Assembly (NCBI RefSeq): GCF_003641185.1
Contig: NZ_CP032757.1
Span: 1,798,001-1,862,000, forward strand
DNA: 64,000 nt
DNA from: Lactiplantibacillus pentosus
GTDB taxonomy: Bacteria > Bacillota > Bacilli > Lactobacillales > Lactobacillaceae
Reading direction: 5' to 3'
Shown piece by piece: positions 18,754 through 28,582 of this stretch. Each line of letters opens with the position of its first letter. Position 1 is the first letter of the stretch. The translations under genes and the position numbers were made by a program. The notes under the pieces were generated by a model, which worked only from the letters and a program-made list of their open reading frames with translations, ran no database searches and was not told where the DNA came from.

Positions 18754-20052
18754 ATGGTGCAACAGATCAGTATTATCGACGCTAAGGACCATGTTGACGA
18801 AAAAGTTAAGATTGGGGCTTGGCTAACTAATAAGCGTTCAAGTGGGAAGATTGCCTTCTTACAATTACGCGATGGTTCAGCCTTTTTCCAAGGGGTCGTC
18901 GTTAAAAGCCAAGTGAGCGAAGCTGTTTTTGAGCTCGCTAAGGAAGTCAAACAAGAAGCTAGCATGTGGATTACGGGTGTGATTCATGAAGATAGCCGCT
19001 CCAAGTTTGGCTACGAAATCGAAGTTGAAGACATTGAAGTGGTCGGCGAGAGTGAAGAATATCCAATTACACCTAAGGAACACGGGGTTGATTTCTTATT
19101 AGACCATCGTCACTTATGGCTTCGTTCAAAACGACCATGGGCAATTATGAACATTCGTAATGAAGTTACCCGGGCCACGTATGAATTCTTCAATCAAGAA
19201 GGCTTCATCAAGATGGATCCACCAATTTTGACCGGGAGTGCGCCAGAAGGAACGACTGAACTGTTCCATACGGAATACTTCGACCGGGACGCCTACTTGT
19301 CTCAAAGTGGTCAGTTATACGCTGAAGCTGGCGCATTAGCTTACGGCAAGGTCTTCACATTTGGCCCAACTTTCCGGGCTGAAAAGTCTAAGACACGTCG
19401 TCATTTGATCGAGTTCTGGATGATTGAACCAGAAATGGCCTTCATGCACCAAGAACAAAGCTTGGAAGTTCAAGAACGCTACATTGCTTTCTTAGTTCAA
19501 GGTGTCATCGACCACTGTCAATACGCCTTAGATATTTTAGGTCGCGATGTCGAAACACTGAAGAAATACACGAAATTGCCTTACCCACGGATCAGTTACG
19601 ATGAAGCCATCGAATTATTGAAAGCCAACGACTTCGATGTTGATTGGGGTGTTGATTTTGGCTCGCCAGAAGAAACTTTCTTAGCAGACCACTTTGACCA
19701 ACCCGTCTTCGTTTTAAACTATCCAAAGGCCATCAAGCCATTCTACATGAAGCCACACCCAACGCGTGAAGACGTTGTGATTTGTGCGGACTTATTGGCA
19801 CCAGAAGGGTATGGTGAAATCATCGGTGGTTCTGAACGGGCCACGGACTATAACTACCTGCTGGACCAAATCAAGAAAGCTGGCTTGAACCCTGACGATT
19901 ACGCTTGGTACTTGGACTTGCGTAAGTATGGGAGCGTCCCTCACTCTGGTTTCGGGCTTGGTTTGGAACGCTTCTTAACGTGGATCACCGCTGAGGACCA
20001 CGTACGGGAGACGATTCCATTCCCACGTTTATTGAACCGGATTTACCCGTAA
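18754..20052 (+). CDS. asnS: Asparaginyl-tRNA synthetase
   Basis: Charges tRNA-Asn. The 432-residue class II enzyme has the N-terminal OB-fold (residues about 15-110), motif 1, motif 2 ([28 protein letters not shown]) in split view around residue 210, and motif 3 [10 protein letters not shown] near the C terminus. AsnS is separated from AspS-type enzymes by its short length and by the lack of the GAD insertion. The ATG follows GGAGG and lies 17 bp after aspB. Confidence 0.96.
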   Translation: MVQQISIIDAKDHVDEKVKIGAWLTNKRSSGKIAFLQLRDGSAFFQGVVVKSQVSEAVFELAKEVKQEASMWITGVIHEDSRSKFGYEIEVEDIEVVGESEEYPITPKEHGVDFLLDHRHLWLRSKRPWAIMNIRNEVTRATYEFFNQEGFIKMDPPILTGSAPEGTTELFHTEYFDRDAYLSQSGQLYAEAGALAYGKVFTFGPTFRAEKSKTRRHLIEFWMIEPEMAFMHQEQSLEVQERYIAFLVQGVIDHCQYALDILGRDVETLKKYTKLPYPRISYDEAIELLKANDFDVDWGVDFGSPEETFLADHFDQPVFVLNYPKAIKPFYMKPHPTREDVVICADLLAPEGYGEIIGGSERATDYNYLLDQIKKAGLNPDDYAWYLDLRKYGSVPHSGFGLGLERFLTWITAEDHVRETIPFPRLLNRIYP

Positions 20053-20074
20053 AATAAATAAATTGATATTTTTA

Positions 20075-20107
20075 TTAAGAGCGTGGGACCTGGTCTCACG
20101 CTCTTAA
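20075..20107 (+). terminator. Hairpin between asnS and dnaD
   Basis: An 11-bp perfect stem (TTAAGAGCGTG with CACGCTCTTAA) without a following T run. A T-rich stretch precedes it, so it could terminate minus-strand transcription or partly separate asnS from dnaD. Confidence 0.5.
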
Positions 20108-20128
20108 TGGTGAAAGGGTGTTGATTGA

Positions 20129-20854
20129 ATGGAGTCTTTAGCAGCGGCATTAGTGAATGATGGTCAGACCACGATTGCCAATGCCTTACTGGCGCATTAT
20201 CGTGAGATCGGCGTCACTAATGATGAGTTATTGGTTTATCTACAATTCAAACGGTTGATCGATCAAGGCAATCAATTCCCGGATGCAGCGGTGATTGCCA
20301 AGAGTTTAGGTGAGTCAACGAACACCGTTTTTCAGCGCTTGCATGAAATGTTGGCTAAAAAGTTACTAACGATTGAATCGATTACTGGGGATGATCAAAA
20401 AATTCATGACCGGTATAATTTTGACGGTCTCTACGACAAGTTGGCCGTGGCTCTTAAAAAGCAACCTGTCACGGATCAGGCTGAAAAGCAAGCCGCTAAT
20501 GAGAACAAACGACAGAAAGTATTTCGTGCGATTCAGACTGAGTTTGGGCGGGACTTGTCGCCAATCGAAATGGAAAGCATTAGTAAGTGGTTTGATGAAG
20601 ACCATTACGACCCCGACGTTATCGAGTTGGCATTGCGTGAAGCCGTATTACGGCAAGTGTACAACCTGACTTACATGGACCGAATCTTGCTGAATTGGCA
20701 GAAGCGCAACTTGAAGACTGCGGCTCAGGTCGAAGCTGAACGTCAACGCAGCATCGAACAACGGCTGAATTCAGCCCCACAACCGCAACGCCAAACTGGC
20801 GAGAACGCGCTACCTAAAATCCCACTCTTTAAGTTGGGTGATGAGCAGTCTTAA
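20129..20854 (+). CDS. dnaD: DnaD-family replication initiation protein
   Basis: Helps load the replicative helicase at oriC and at restart sites in low-GC Gram-positives. The 241-residue protein has the N-terminal winged-helix DDBH1 part (residues about 1-110) and the C-terminal DDBH2 domain with YNLTYMDRILLNWQKRNLKT at 173-192, close to the family motif YxxxIlxnW. The start follows AAAGGGTG. In Bacillus the next genes are nth and ponA; here a repeat and a transporter block come instead, with pbp1A 10 kb on. Confidence 0.92.
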   Translation: MESLAAALVNDGQTTIANALLAHYREIGVTNDELLVYLQFKRLIDQGNQFPDAAVIAKSLGESTNTVFQRLHEMLAKKLLTIESITGDDQKIHDRYNFDGLYDKLAVALKKQPVTDQAEKQAANENKRQKVFRAIQTEFGRDLSPIEMESISKWFDEDHYDPDVIELALREAVLRQVYNLTYMDRILLNWQKRNLKTAAQVEAERQRSIEQRLNSAPQPQRQTGENALPKIPLFKLGDEQS

Positions 20855-20904
20855 GGTTGGTTTGTCGCAAAAAAACGAATAAGTGTCATAACTGGATTTA
20901 AATC

Positions 20905-20948
20905 AAACTCGCGACTAGCTATTTCGGATGGCTGGTCGCGAGTTTTTT
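20905..20948 (+). terminator. Terminator after dnaD
   Basis: ACTCGCGACTAGC pairs with GCTGGTCGCGAGT (one G-T pair) and is followed by seven T. It ends the asnS-dnaD transcript before repeat R2. Confidence 0.9.
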
Positions 20949-20989
20949 TGGCTGGCAGTTGGTATCGATGATGATAAAAAAGTGCGCAT

Positions 20990-21975
20990 TGTTTGGTTTA
21001 CTGTTCGTCTGCCGGTGATCTCCTTATTCCGACTTCCGGGGCCGGCTGACAACGCTGGAACGTAAGCCGACATCGATTTGAACTCACGCAGAAACCCACT
21101 GCGCAATTTCAAATACGAGTCTTATTCTAAGCCGGAAGAAAATCACTTCCGACTAAGAATAATTTGGCTACTGAGCATTGTCAGCCGGCCCCTCCAGTCG
21201 GGAAACCGCTCGAATGGCGGATAAACGGCCACCTATCTTGGTACAATTGACCACTGAACATTAGAAAACAGGTCCTTCAAGCAAACTTTTAATCGATATT
21301 CGATGATACTTTATGGCACTTTAATACCGAGAAAATTACCGAATATGGCTCACTAATTTCAATAGCCGCTAGTCTTGAATTTAATTGATAAAATTAGCTT
21401 CGTTTATAATTCAAGACTTTGCTATCTCAGGCGACTCGAGAAAGTTTTGACAAGTTTCATGAAGTAGCTGATTCGAAAAGTTAAAACATGGGTACGCAAG
21501 TTTAGCGATTGTCAGAAACTGGTCTGACAATTCAATATAAAAATTCTCCAGTACCAAGGAACCAACGACTAATCCAACAAAATGTTGGGTCCGCACATGT
21601 CTGGCCTTCGAATACTGTCCAGGCTGGAAGGTGTTTCTAACAATGCTCAGTGTTTTTCAGAGTGTGAGCTTCAGACGGGTTGGGACTGAGGATTAGCCTA
21701 GCTGGAGCGTTAAGCGGTGAACTTCCGCTTGGCGCTCTGGCGTAGCTAACCGGAAGTCCCAGTCTGACTCGAACACGTTTCGACAATAACGTGGAAGATC
21801 AGTATTTAAGACGTGGGTTGTCGGCTTAAATCTGTGTCCACCACGTTCCAGCGTTGTAATAAATGCCTGGAAGCCGGCGTAGGGCGATCCCAATCACTGC
21901 ATGTTTACGGTAACTCGCACTGTTTCCAGCGGGTCTCAGCTGGCTGTTTTGAACTTAATAATCGGCACGTTTTTA
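20990..21975 (-). repeat. Long non-coding repeat R2 (minus orientation)
   Basis: Homologous to R1 read on the minus strand, from the ACTGTTCGTCTGCC end at about 20998 to the CTCAGCTGGC...TTGAACTTAATAATCGGCACG end. The terminal GTGCTAGTTA repeats are decayed at both ends. It carries the long apical module in hairpin 1 (about 21630-21800), itself a hairpin, shared with R5. Its hairpin 2 uses the ATTCTTAGTCGGAAG / CTTCCGGCTTAGAAT stem instead of the TTCTTCTTGTCCGGG / CCCGGGCTAGAAGAA stem of R1, R3 and R5. The reading frame seen over hairpin 2 in R1 and R3 meets a stop after 28 codons here. Confidence 0.8.
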
Positions 21976-22060
21976 TCATTTTGATGCCAGATGTTTGTAC
22001 TACTTTAGTAAATCAAAACTAAACATCATAGAATAATTAAAAACAGATGATAACTAGTTG

Positions 22061-22089
22061 TTGACTTCTCATCATAAGAGCGCGATACT
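22061..22089 (+). promoter_or_regulatory. Promoter of the metNIQ T-box transcript
   Basis: TTGACT and GATACT are separated by 17 bp. The start point would fall near 22096, directly before stem I of the T-box. Confidence 0.65.
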
Positions 22090-22094
22090 GTAAA

Positions 22095-22414
22095 CAAGCA
22101 AGTGAATATATCGATAAATACGTGTAAGATGAGTAGGCGTTGTGTAGATCGGTCAGAGAGCTGTCGGGTGGTGTGAGGCAGTTAAACCGCAACGTCGAAG
22201 ATGGTCTTATAATGCAAGTTTCAGCGCTGAGCAGTTGATGAGTAAGGCGTTGACGGGTACGCCCGTTATTGGGTTAGAGTTACGGCAGTCATAAATACTG
22301 GCGTGACTTGAAGTGCGGTGGCCTGTGAGGGTCATTCGAAGTAAGGTGGTAACACGGAAAAACGTCCATTCGTCCTTAATCTGGCAATCAGATTAAAGAC
22401 AATGGGCGTTTTTT
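22095..22414 (+). ncRNA. T-box riboswitch, probable methionine specificity
   Basis: The leader contains the T-box core AAGGTGGTAACACGG at 22343-22357, followed by a terminator (AACGTCCATT 22361-22370 with AATGGGCGTT 22401-22410, inner stem TTAATCTG/CAGATTAA, T run to 22414). Upstream, stem I has its AGTA motif at 22131-22134, and its base pairs TAAGA with TCTTA (22205-22209). In the specifier loop the codon next to that base is ATG (22201-22203), read as Met. Uncharged tRNA-Met would stabilise the antiterminator and allow expression of the methionine transporter. The specifier is my reading by position, not a fold calculation. Confidence 0.88.
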
Positions 22415-22433
22415 AATGGAGAGGATGCAGAAG

Positions 22434-23501
22434 ATGACAGAAGCAGTAATTGATTTAACGAAGATTGGTGTAACGTTTAAGGATGGCCAGCAGACGATTC
22501 AGGCCGTTCAAGACGTGGATTTAAAAATTGAGGCTGGTGACATCTATGGCATCATCGGCTATTCTGGGGCTGGAAAAAGTACGCTAGTCCGGGTCATTAA
22601 TTTACTACAGGTCCCAACAACTGGGCGGGTGGTCGTTAATGGTCAGGCTTTGCAAGAGCTTTCGCCAGTTGCCTTGCGACAGGCACGTAAACGGGTCGGT
22701 ATGATTTTCCAACATTTTAACTTAATGCAGTCGCGGACGGTGCTCGGTAACGTGGTTTATCCACTACTCGGGCAAAAAATCAGTAAGTCTGAGCGCCGGG
22801 CTAAAGCGCTACGGTTACTTAAACTGGTTGGCCTGGAAGATTACGCTGACAGCTATCCAGATAAATTGTCGGGTGGGCAAAAGCAACGAGTGGCAATTGC
22901 CAGGGCACTGGTGACTGATCCGCAAATTCTGATTTCAGATGAAGCGACCAGTGCACTCGATCCCAAAACGACCGCGGCGATTCTGTCGTTACTGCAACAG
23001 GTGAATCGGGACTTAGGTGTTACGATCGTGCTGATTACGCATGAGATGCAAGTGATCAAGAGTGTTTGTCATCACGTGGCTGTTATGGAAAATGGCCGGA
23101 TCATTGAACGTGGCCCTGTTGCGCAAGTCTTTACGGCACCCCAAGCGCCACTGACGGTTGATTTTGTGGAAACATCCACCAATGTGCGGGCAGCCATTGA
23201 ACGCATCACGCGGACGATCAAATTGAGTGAACTGGCAGATGATCAAGAATTAATTGCGTTTAAATTCGTGGGGCAATCGACCAAGCAAGGCATCGTTTCC
23301 CATCTCTCACAAACGCTCGGTGTGGATGTCAACATTCTGTTTGCCAATATTGACCAGATCGATGGTCAAAATGTCGGTGATATGATTGCGATTATTACGG
23401 GTAATTTGCCCGCATTCAATCAAGCGATTGCGCAACTCGCTGACCAGGGTGTGCAGACTCATGTGATTAATGAACAAGATGTAAAGGAGTTGGTGGACTG
23501 A
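22434..23501 (+). CDS. metN: Methionine ABC transporter, ATP-binding protein
   Basis: Energises methionine uptake. The 355-residue protein has Walker A GYSGAGKST, the signature LSGGQKQRVAIARAL, Walker B and a C-terminal NIL regulatory domain (about 265-345) typical of MetN, which binds methionine and gives trans-inhibition. The ATG at 22434 has GAGAGGA upstream; two earlier in-frame ATGs lie in or before that site. T-box control with an ATG specifier supports the substrate. Confidence 0.94.
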   Translation: MTEAVIDLTKIGVTFKDGQQTIQAVQDVDLKIEAGDIYGIIGYSGAGKSTLVRVINLLQVPTTGRVVVNGQALQELSPVALRQARKRVGMIFQHFNLMQSRTVLGNVVYPLLGQKISKSERRAKALRLLKLVGLEDYADSYPDKLSGGQKQRVAIARALVTDPQILISDEATSALDPKTTAAILSLLQQVNRDLGVTIVLITHEMQVIKSVCHHVAVMENGRIIERGPVAQVFTAPQAPLTVDFVETSTNVRAAIERITRTIKLSELADDQELIAFKFVGQSTKQGIVSHLSQTLGVDVNILFANIDQIDGQNVGDMIAIITGNLPAFNQAIAQLADQGVQTHVINEQDVKELVD

Positions 23502-24172
23502 TGAGTGCCTTGATACCAAATGTGTTACAAATGAAAGCAGAATTTATTCAAGCAACCTGGGAGACGCTGTACATGACCGCAATCAATGCCATCGTAGCGG
23601 GTATACTTGGCCTGGGTCTCGGGGTATTACTAGTCGTTACCCAACCCGGTGGGATTTTGGCGGACCGGCCGTCTTATGAATTATTAGATAAACTAACTAA
23701 CTTATTGCGGTCTGTGCCATTCATTATTTTGCTGGCAGTCATTTCGCCACTGACCAGTTACTTAGTTGGGACGACGGTGGGGACAACGGCTTCACTGGTG
23801 CCATTAGTTTTTGGCATTTTTCCATTCTATGCTCGGCAGGTACAAAATGCCCTATTAGATGTAGATGGTGGCATCGTTGAGGCTGCTCAATCGATGGGCT
23901 CGAGCCCGGCCGCGATTATTTTTCGCGTGTATCTCAAGGAAGGCCTACCAGATTTAGTCCGAGTTTCCATCGTCACCGTCATTAGTTTGATTGGGTTGAC
24001 CACGATGGCTGGCGCAATTGGTGCTGGCGGTCTTGGTGACATCGCCATCAGCATTGGATATGCCCGGTTTGAAAATGACGTGACGTTGGTCGCAATGATT
24101 ATTATTCTAGTGATGGTGTTTGCCGTTCAGTTATTCGGCGACTGGCTCGTCAAACGAGTCTCACACCAGTAA
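23501..24172 (+). CDS. metI: Methionine ABC transporter, permease
   Basis: A 223-residue membrane protein with about five transmembrane segments and the EAA loop (EAAQSMGSSPAAIIFRVYLKE split around residue 135) that contacts the ATPase. Length and sequence match MetI. The start overlaps the metN stop (TGATG), implying coupled translation. Confidence 0.94.
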   Translation: MSALIPNVLQMKAEFIQATWETLYMTAINAIVAGILGLGLGVLLVVTQPGGILADRPSYELLDKLTNLLRSVPFIILLAVISPLTSYLVGTTVGTTASLVPLVFGIFPFYARQVQNALLDVDGGIVEAAQSMGSSPAAIIFRVYLKEGLPDLVRVSIVTVISLIGLTTMAGAIGAGGLGDIAISIGYARFENDVTLVAMIIILVMVFAVQLFGDWLVKRVSHQ

Positions 24173-24187
24173 AAGGGGAAAGTGTCG

Positions 24188-25045
24188 ATGAAACGATTAG
24201 CATGGTGGTTATTAGGCATTGCAGTGATTGTCGGCGTGTGCGTCGGCTTACACGAAATTACAAGTTACTCCGCACGGGCGCAACAAAGTGCCACGATTAC
24301 GGTGGGCTCAATGGGTTCAGATTATGAGGTATGGCAGCATATTGCTAAAAGTACCGAAGCCAAGCAAATGGGGCTAACAATTAAAGTTAAACAGATCACG
24401 GATGGTGTTCAGTTGAACAAAGCCACGGCGGACGGCGATGTGGACGTGAACGCGTTTCAGTCGTGGTCGTATTATGAAACCTACAATCGGCAAAATCCCA
24501 AGGCCAAATTGGCAGCGTTAGGAACGACCTATCTAGAACCGATGGGAATTTATTCTAAAAAATATCAAAATGTCGATGAAATTCCAGATGGCGCAACGAT
24601 CGCAATTGCCGATAATCCGTCGCAAGCATCACGGGGACTGCTGTTGTTGCAAAAAGCGGGACTCATTAAATTATCGGCGAACTTTGGCGTCCTCGGAACG
24701 ATTAAAGATATTACTAGCAATCCACGACATTTGAAGTTCAAGCAAATTGATGATACGACTGGACCGCGAATTATTAAGAACGTCGATGCCGTCTTGATTT
24801 CAAACACTGTCGCCTTGGAAGGACATTTACACGTCTTACAAGATTCGATTTATCATGAAAGTATGAATAAAAGCACTAAGGATAATGTCAATATTTTGGC
24901 GACCGCGGCGAAAAACAAGCATCGGGCCAGCTATCTCAAACTGGTCAAATTGTATCACCGTGCGGCTATCCAGAAATATATCAAGCAGAAATATTATGGG
25001 ACGAAAATCAACGTCGAAGAGCCCCTCACTTATTTCGATAATTGA
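24188..25045 (+). CDS. metQ: Methionine-binding protein MetQ (NLPA family), atypical anchor
   Basis: The 285-residue substrate-binding protein of the transporter. Family marks are TITVGSMGSDYEVWQ, GDVDVNAFQ and the later EPMGIYSKK and IADNPSQASRGLLLL. The N terminus has a basic start and a hydrophobic segment, but its only Cys lies in VGVC, which does not fit the lipobox rule of a small residue before Cys. It may be held by an uncleaved signal anchor or processed after ARA. The ATG at 24188 suits the AGGGG site; the GTG at 24182 is an alternative. Confidence 0.9.
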   Translation: MKRLAWWLLGIAVIVGVCVGLHEITSYSARAQQSATITVGSMGSDYEVWQHIAKSTEAKQMGLTIKVKQITDGVQLNKATADGDVDVNAFQSWSYYETYNRQNPKAKLAALGTTYLEPMGIYSKKYQNVDEIPDGATIAIADNPSQASRGLLLLQKAGLIKLSANFGVLGTIKDITSNPRHLKFKQIDDTTGPRIIKNVDAVLISNTVALEGHLHVLQDSIYHESMNKSTKDNVNILATAAKNKHRASYLKLVKLYHRAAIQKYIKQKYYGTKINVEEPLTYFDN

Positions 25046-25136
25046 TGAGCATATTGAATGCTAAATGATTACGTTCAAGTTATGATTATGATAACAAATG
25101 TCGTAAACTTTGAACTTGATCAGGAGGTCCTCAATC

Positions 25137-25634
25137 ATGTATGAACGAATTTTAGTCCCACTCGATGGTTCGGATAATGCTTACTTCGCGTTAGAACATG
25201 CGATTGAACTTGCCAAGGTATTTGAGTCACAGCTGTTCTTACTCAATGTGATCGATACGAATCGGTTTGGCGTCTATAGCCCGGATGTGTTTACAAGTGC
25301 GGCCCCAGATATGATGAGTTTTGATGAAGCACAGAGTAAGAAGCTGTTGGAGCAGGCGCAAGAACGTGTTGAAGCCCACCAGCTACACGCCGAAATTATT
25401 CGGCAGACGGGGGTCCCAAAAGTGGCGATTGCGGTCGATGTGCCTAAAGCACAAAATATTGACCTGATCGTGATTGGCCGTTCTGGAACCAACGCGATTT
25501 CACGACTATTCTTAGGGTCGACCACGGCCTACGTGGTGCGCAATACAGAAGCCAACGTGACAGTCGTGAACATGCCGAATGATGAAGCCGAAGAACATGA
25601 ACGGGCGGATACCACTCAGGATGAGACTGACTAG
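25137..25634 (+). CDS. Universal stress protein (UspA family)
   Basis: A 165-residue single Usp domain, starting YERILVPLDGSDNA, with the ATP-binding pattern GxxG-9x-G(S/T) seen as GRSGTNAISRLFLGSTT near the C terminus and NVTVV as the last strand. The C-terminal 15 residues are an acidic tail. The ATG at 25137 follows AGGAGG. No terminator separates it from metQ, 91 bp upstream, so some read-through is likely. Confidence 0.92.
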   Translation: MYERILVPLDGSDNAYFALEHAIELAKVFESQLFLLNVIDTNRFGVYSPDVFTSAAPDMMSFDEAQSKKLLEQAQERVEAHQLHAEIIRQTGVPKVAIAVDVPKAQNIDLIVIGRSGTNAISRLFLGSTTAYVVRNTEANVTVVNMPNDEAEEHERADTTQDETD

Positions 25635-25727
25635 CTAATCCAGTGAGGGGGCGCCAGCGGTCTGAATTTTCCATGGTAGGCCGCCTTGAGTCGTAAGATG
25701 GCGTTTCGATGCAAATACTGCTTTTAT

Positions 25728-25770
25728 AAAAAGACTTACCACGCTACCAATTGGCGCGATAAGTCTTTTT
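25728..25770 (+). terminator. Bidirectional terminator between usp and the ABC importer
   Basis: AAAAAGACTTA pairs with TAAGTCTTTTT, giving T runs in both directions. It sits between convergent transcription units and can end both. Confidence 0.85.
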
Positions 25771-25919
25771 GGTGTCCTGTGATAGTTGTGTTAGCGCGTT
25801 TGAATGTCACGCTAGTCGTGGTTGTTATCAGAGCGGTTTTAAACTGAAAGTTCGTGAACTGATCGTCCCGTCACTCAAAGCTACAATTCAGGTGGACGAC
25901 GATTAGCGACTATCTCAAA

Positions 25920-26747
25920 TTATCGATCAACTTTCAGACGTCTAGCTGCGGTCGTGCCCAATAGCGTTAGTACGACTGTAATCACCGCCAGTGCCATGCC
26001 GGATGCCGCTTCACCTTGTTCAAACGATTGGTAGATGTAGGTGGAAACGGTCGTCATGCCGGATGGTAATAACAGTAGTGCGACGACCAGTTCACGACTC
26101 GTGGCAATGAAGGCCATGATCAAACTATTGGCCAGCGCTGGCCACAAAATTGGTAAGGCAATCTTACGGATGATCCGCGCAAAGTTAGGTTCAAAGACGC
26201 GTGCACTTTGGAGCAGGCTCCCATCAAACGTCTTTAATGCGGCGGTCAAATATTGCACCGTGGTTGGCAGAAAGAGCGTGATATCAGCGATCACCAATAT
26301 TGCGAGCGTCCCATATAGTTTCGTGAAAGCCAACCATTGTGAGAATAAAATCATCAGGCTGAGTGCCAAGACCACGTTTGGTATCGCCAGTGGCAGGGCG
26401 CCTAAAATCCGGTTGACCTGTCGTAACCAGTTGGGCAGACGGTTAGTGAGACTTCCAAGACTTAAATATAGCCCAATTAGGACGTTGAGACTGCTAATTA
26501 AGAGCGCGAGGCCCAGGGTCGTCAGCATCGCCTGAAAGGCCGGACTGTCAAAACGCAATAGTTCCAGATAATGCGCCAGGGTCAAATTACTTAGCTGCCA
26601 GCCAAGACTGCGCTGCTTGAACAACGACTGAGCCAGAATTGCGCTATAGGGCAGAATGATGGCGACACCGACCAAGAGCGCTGTATAGCTACTGGCTAGG
26701 CCGATTAAGCCACGCCGAGTTGTGATGATAGGTTCTTGCCCGGTCAA
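25920..26747 (-). CDS. ABC importer permease, second subunit (iron/phosphonate type)
   Basis: A 275-residue membrane protein with about six transmembrane segments and an EAA-type loop around residue 190 (FEPNFARIIRKIALPILWPALANS). It resembles the C-terminal half of FbpB/AfuB-type permeases. Its TTG start lies 59 bases inside the preceding permease gene and has no clear ribosome site, so translation is probably coupled. An ATG-less start makes the N terminus uncertain. Confidence 0.8.
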   Translation of the reverse strand: MTGQEPIITTRRGLIGLASSYTALLVGVAIILPYSAILAQSLFKQRSLGWQLSNLTLAHYLELLRFDSPAFQAMLTTLGLALLISSLNVLIGLYLSLGSLTNRLPNWLRQVNRILGALPLAIPNVVLALSLMILFSQWLAFTKLYGTLAILVIADITLFLPTTVQYLTAALKTFDGSLLQSARVFEPNFARIIRKIALPILWPALANSLIMAFIATSRELVVALLLLPSGMTTVSTYIYQSFEQGEAASGMALAVITVVLTLLGTTAARRLKVDR

Positions 26748-27558
26748 AGTAACGCTGGGGGCGCCGTGAGAGCCATTGCTGAACGATCCATGCGGTCAGT
26801 GCTAGGCCGAGCAATATTGTTCCCGTCAAGACGCCATTCTGGAAGTCGAGTGGCCACTGACTTAAATCCTTTTGAATCGTGGTCGTCAGGACTTCGAAAT
26901 GAATGTTACGGCCAAACGTCGCCGGGGTGCCAAACTCAGCCAGAGTCTTGGTGAAGACTAGTAGCCAGACTGCTAGATATGGGACTGCCATCACGGGTAA
27001 GCTAATGCGGGTCAACTGACGCCATTTGGACACACCATGAACAGTAGCCGCCTCCGTCCAACGCCGGTTATATTGACTGAACGCCGTCTGTAATCCCAGG
27101 TACGCGATGGGATAGAGATGCAGGCTCATAATCAAGACCATGCCAGCTGGAGAGAAGAGCCACTGGAAGTGCTGATGCCAAGTCGGACTCAATTGGGCTA
27201 ACAGGCCGTGTGGTTGGAAAAAGTAGATCCAACCCATCGCGTTGATATATGGCGGTGTCATAAAGGGAACTAATAACAGGCCTTGTAACCAACGATATTG
27301 TGCGAGTGGTGTGCGGGTCATAATCAAGGCCAACGGGGTCGCAATCAACGTCGTTAGGACCATTGTACCGACACCTAAAAAGAGACTGTGCTGCAGACTC
27401 GTCTGGTTCTGTGACTGTATTAGTTGGTGCCATAAAGCCGCTGGTGCCTGTCCGAGTAGCGTTTGGCCTACCAAACCGATCAGCGGGCCAATAATTATGG
27501 CTGCTAAGATGAGCGAGCCACCAACTGAGAGACCAATCAGTCCTTGCCGTCGATTCAT
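26689..27558 (-). CDS. ABC importer permease, first subunit (iron/phosphonate type)
   Basis: A 289-residue protein with about six transmembrane segments and an EAA loop (EAATVHGVSKWRQLTRISLP). It resembles the N-terminal half of FbpB/AfuB permeases, which are usually one chain of about 550 residues; here the two halves are separate genes. The ATG at 27558 overlaps the stop of the binding-protein gene (TGATG). Confidence 0.82.
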   Translation of the reverse strand: MNRRQGLIGLSVGGSLILAAIIIGPLIGLVGQTLLGQAPAALWHQLIQSQNQTSLQHSLFLGVGTMVLTTLIATPLALIMTRTPLAQYRWLQGLLLVPFMTPPYINAMGWIYFFQPHGLLAQLSPTWHQHFQWLFSPAGMVLIMSLHLYPIAYLGLQTAFSQYNRRWTEAATVHGVSKWRQLTRISLPVMAVPYLAVWLLVFTKTLAEFGTPATFGRNIHFEVLTTTIQKDLSQWPLDFQNGVLTGTILLGLALTAWIVQQWLSRRPQRYFDRARTYHHNSAWLNRPSQ

Positions 27559-28571
27559 CAATTAAAGACCTGCTTGAAGCTGGCTAAGTTGTCGGTCAAC
27601 GCCGTATTGGCACGTTGCCAGTTGACGCGATAGGTGTTGATCGGCTGGTTGTTCAATGGGTTCGTCAGCTTGGTCGTTGTCCCGGCAATCAGATGGTTTT
27701 GTTCGACTTGTTGTTGCACCTTAGCTGATAACAAGTAATCCACAAATTTCTTGGCGGCAGTCTGGTGGCGACTTGATTTTAAAATCATTGCTGGTCGCGG
27801 ATTGACGAGCGTTCCGCTTTTAGGGTAGACGAAACCGATTCGTTCGCCTTTTTTGATGGCGGCGATGCTCATGTAATCAACGCCCCCGAAAACAGCGGCT
27901 TTTTGGCCAGTGACGACCGCATCGAGCACTTCCTTGTTCGCGCCACCCATTTCGGCCCCATTCTGTTTGAGAGCCTTCAGTAACCGATTACCATGTTGCA
28001 TTTGGTAGGTGTTTATGAAATCCAGACTGGAACCAGACGTTTGGGGATCCGGAATGGTGACTTGATTGCGAAATTCAGGCTTGGTTAAATCGGACCAATC
28101 CGTCGGTGCTACTTTGACTTGTTGCTTATTGTAAGTGATACCGACTGCAGAAGCACTGTAACTAAAGAGTTGCTGGTGCTTGTCCTGAAAGGCTGGATTA
28201 AGCTGCTGGGCGTGTTTGGCATCATGGTAGGTCAATAGTTGACCGTTGCGTTGTAAGTCGACACCAGCGGCCATTGAGGCGAGAATCAGGACGTCTGCTT
28301 GGGGGTTCGCCTGTTCTGCCTTGACTTTACTCAAGATTTTACCGGTCGTTCCATCAAAACTTTTGACCTTGATCCCAGTCTGGTGTTCGAAACCTTTAAT
28401 GATTTGATCGGACAACGGCTTGGGACCAGCGGCGTATACCGTCAAGGTTTGTTGCTCGGTTGCATTGCTAGCGGCATTTACGGCTTTGGAACGGTGGCTA
28501 TTCGTGTAGATGGTTGCACCCAGCGTCAAGACACCTAAAGTGGACAGGGTGATGATTGCTAATTTAGACAT
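27558..28571 (-). CDS. ABC importer substrate-binding protein (FbpA-like)
   Basis: A 337-residue extracellular binding protein of the family that takes up ferric iron, aminoethylphosphonate or thiamine. Marks are LTVYAAGPKPLSDQIIKGFE, the PQADVLI strand and PDPQTSGSSLDF. The substrate is not clear: the FbpA iron ligands were not located. The N terminus has a hydrophobic segment with no Cys at all, so it is not a lipoprotein and is probably held by a signal anchor. The ATG at 28571 follows TAGGAGC. Confidence 0.82.
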   Translation of the reverse strand: MSKLAIITLSTLGVLTLGATIYTNSHRSKAVNAASNATEQQTLTVYAAGPKPLSDQIIKGFEHQTGIKVKSFDGTTGKILSKVKAEQANPQADVLILASMAAGVDLQRNGQLLTYHDAKHAQQLNPAFQDKHQQLFSYSASAVGITYNKQQVKVAPTDWSDLTKPEFRNQVTIPDPQTSGSSLDFINTYQMQHGNRLLKALKQNGAEMGGANKEVLDAVVTGQKAAVFGGVDYMSIAAIKKGERIGFVYPKSGTLVNPRPAMILKSSRHQTAAKKFVDYLLSAKVQQQVEQNHLIAGTTTKLTNPLNNQPINTYRVNWQRANTALTDNLASFKQVFN

Positions 28572-28582
28572 TGTATCAGCTC

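Noticed and set aside
25046..25136. Structured RNA upstream of the universal stress protein gene
   Set aside because: A GTTCAAGTT/AACTTTGAAC inverted repeat is present but short and imperfect; not enough for a call.
26041..26535. 164-codon plus-strand ORF antisense to the ABC permease
   Set aside because: Arises from the codon bias of the membrane protein on the other strand; no ribosome site.
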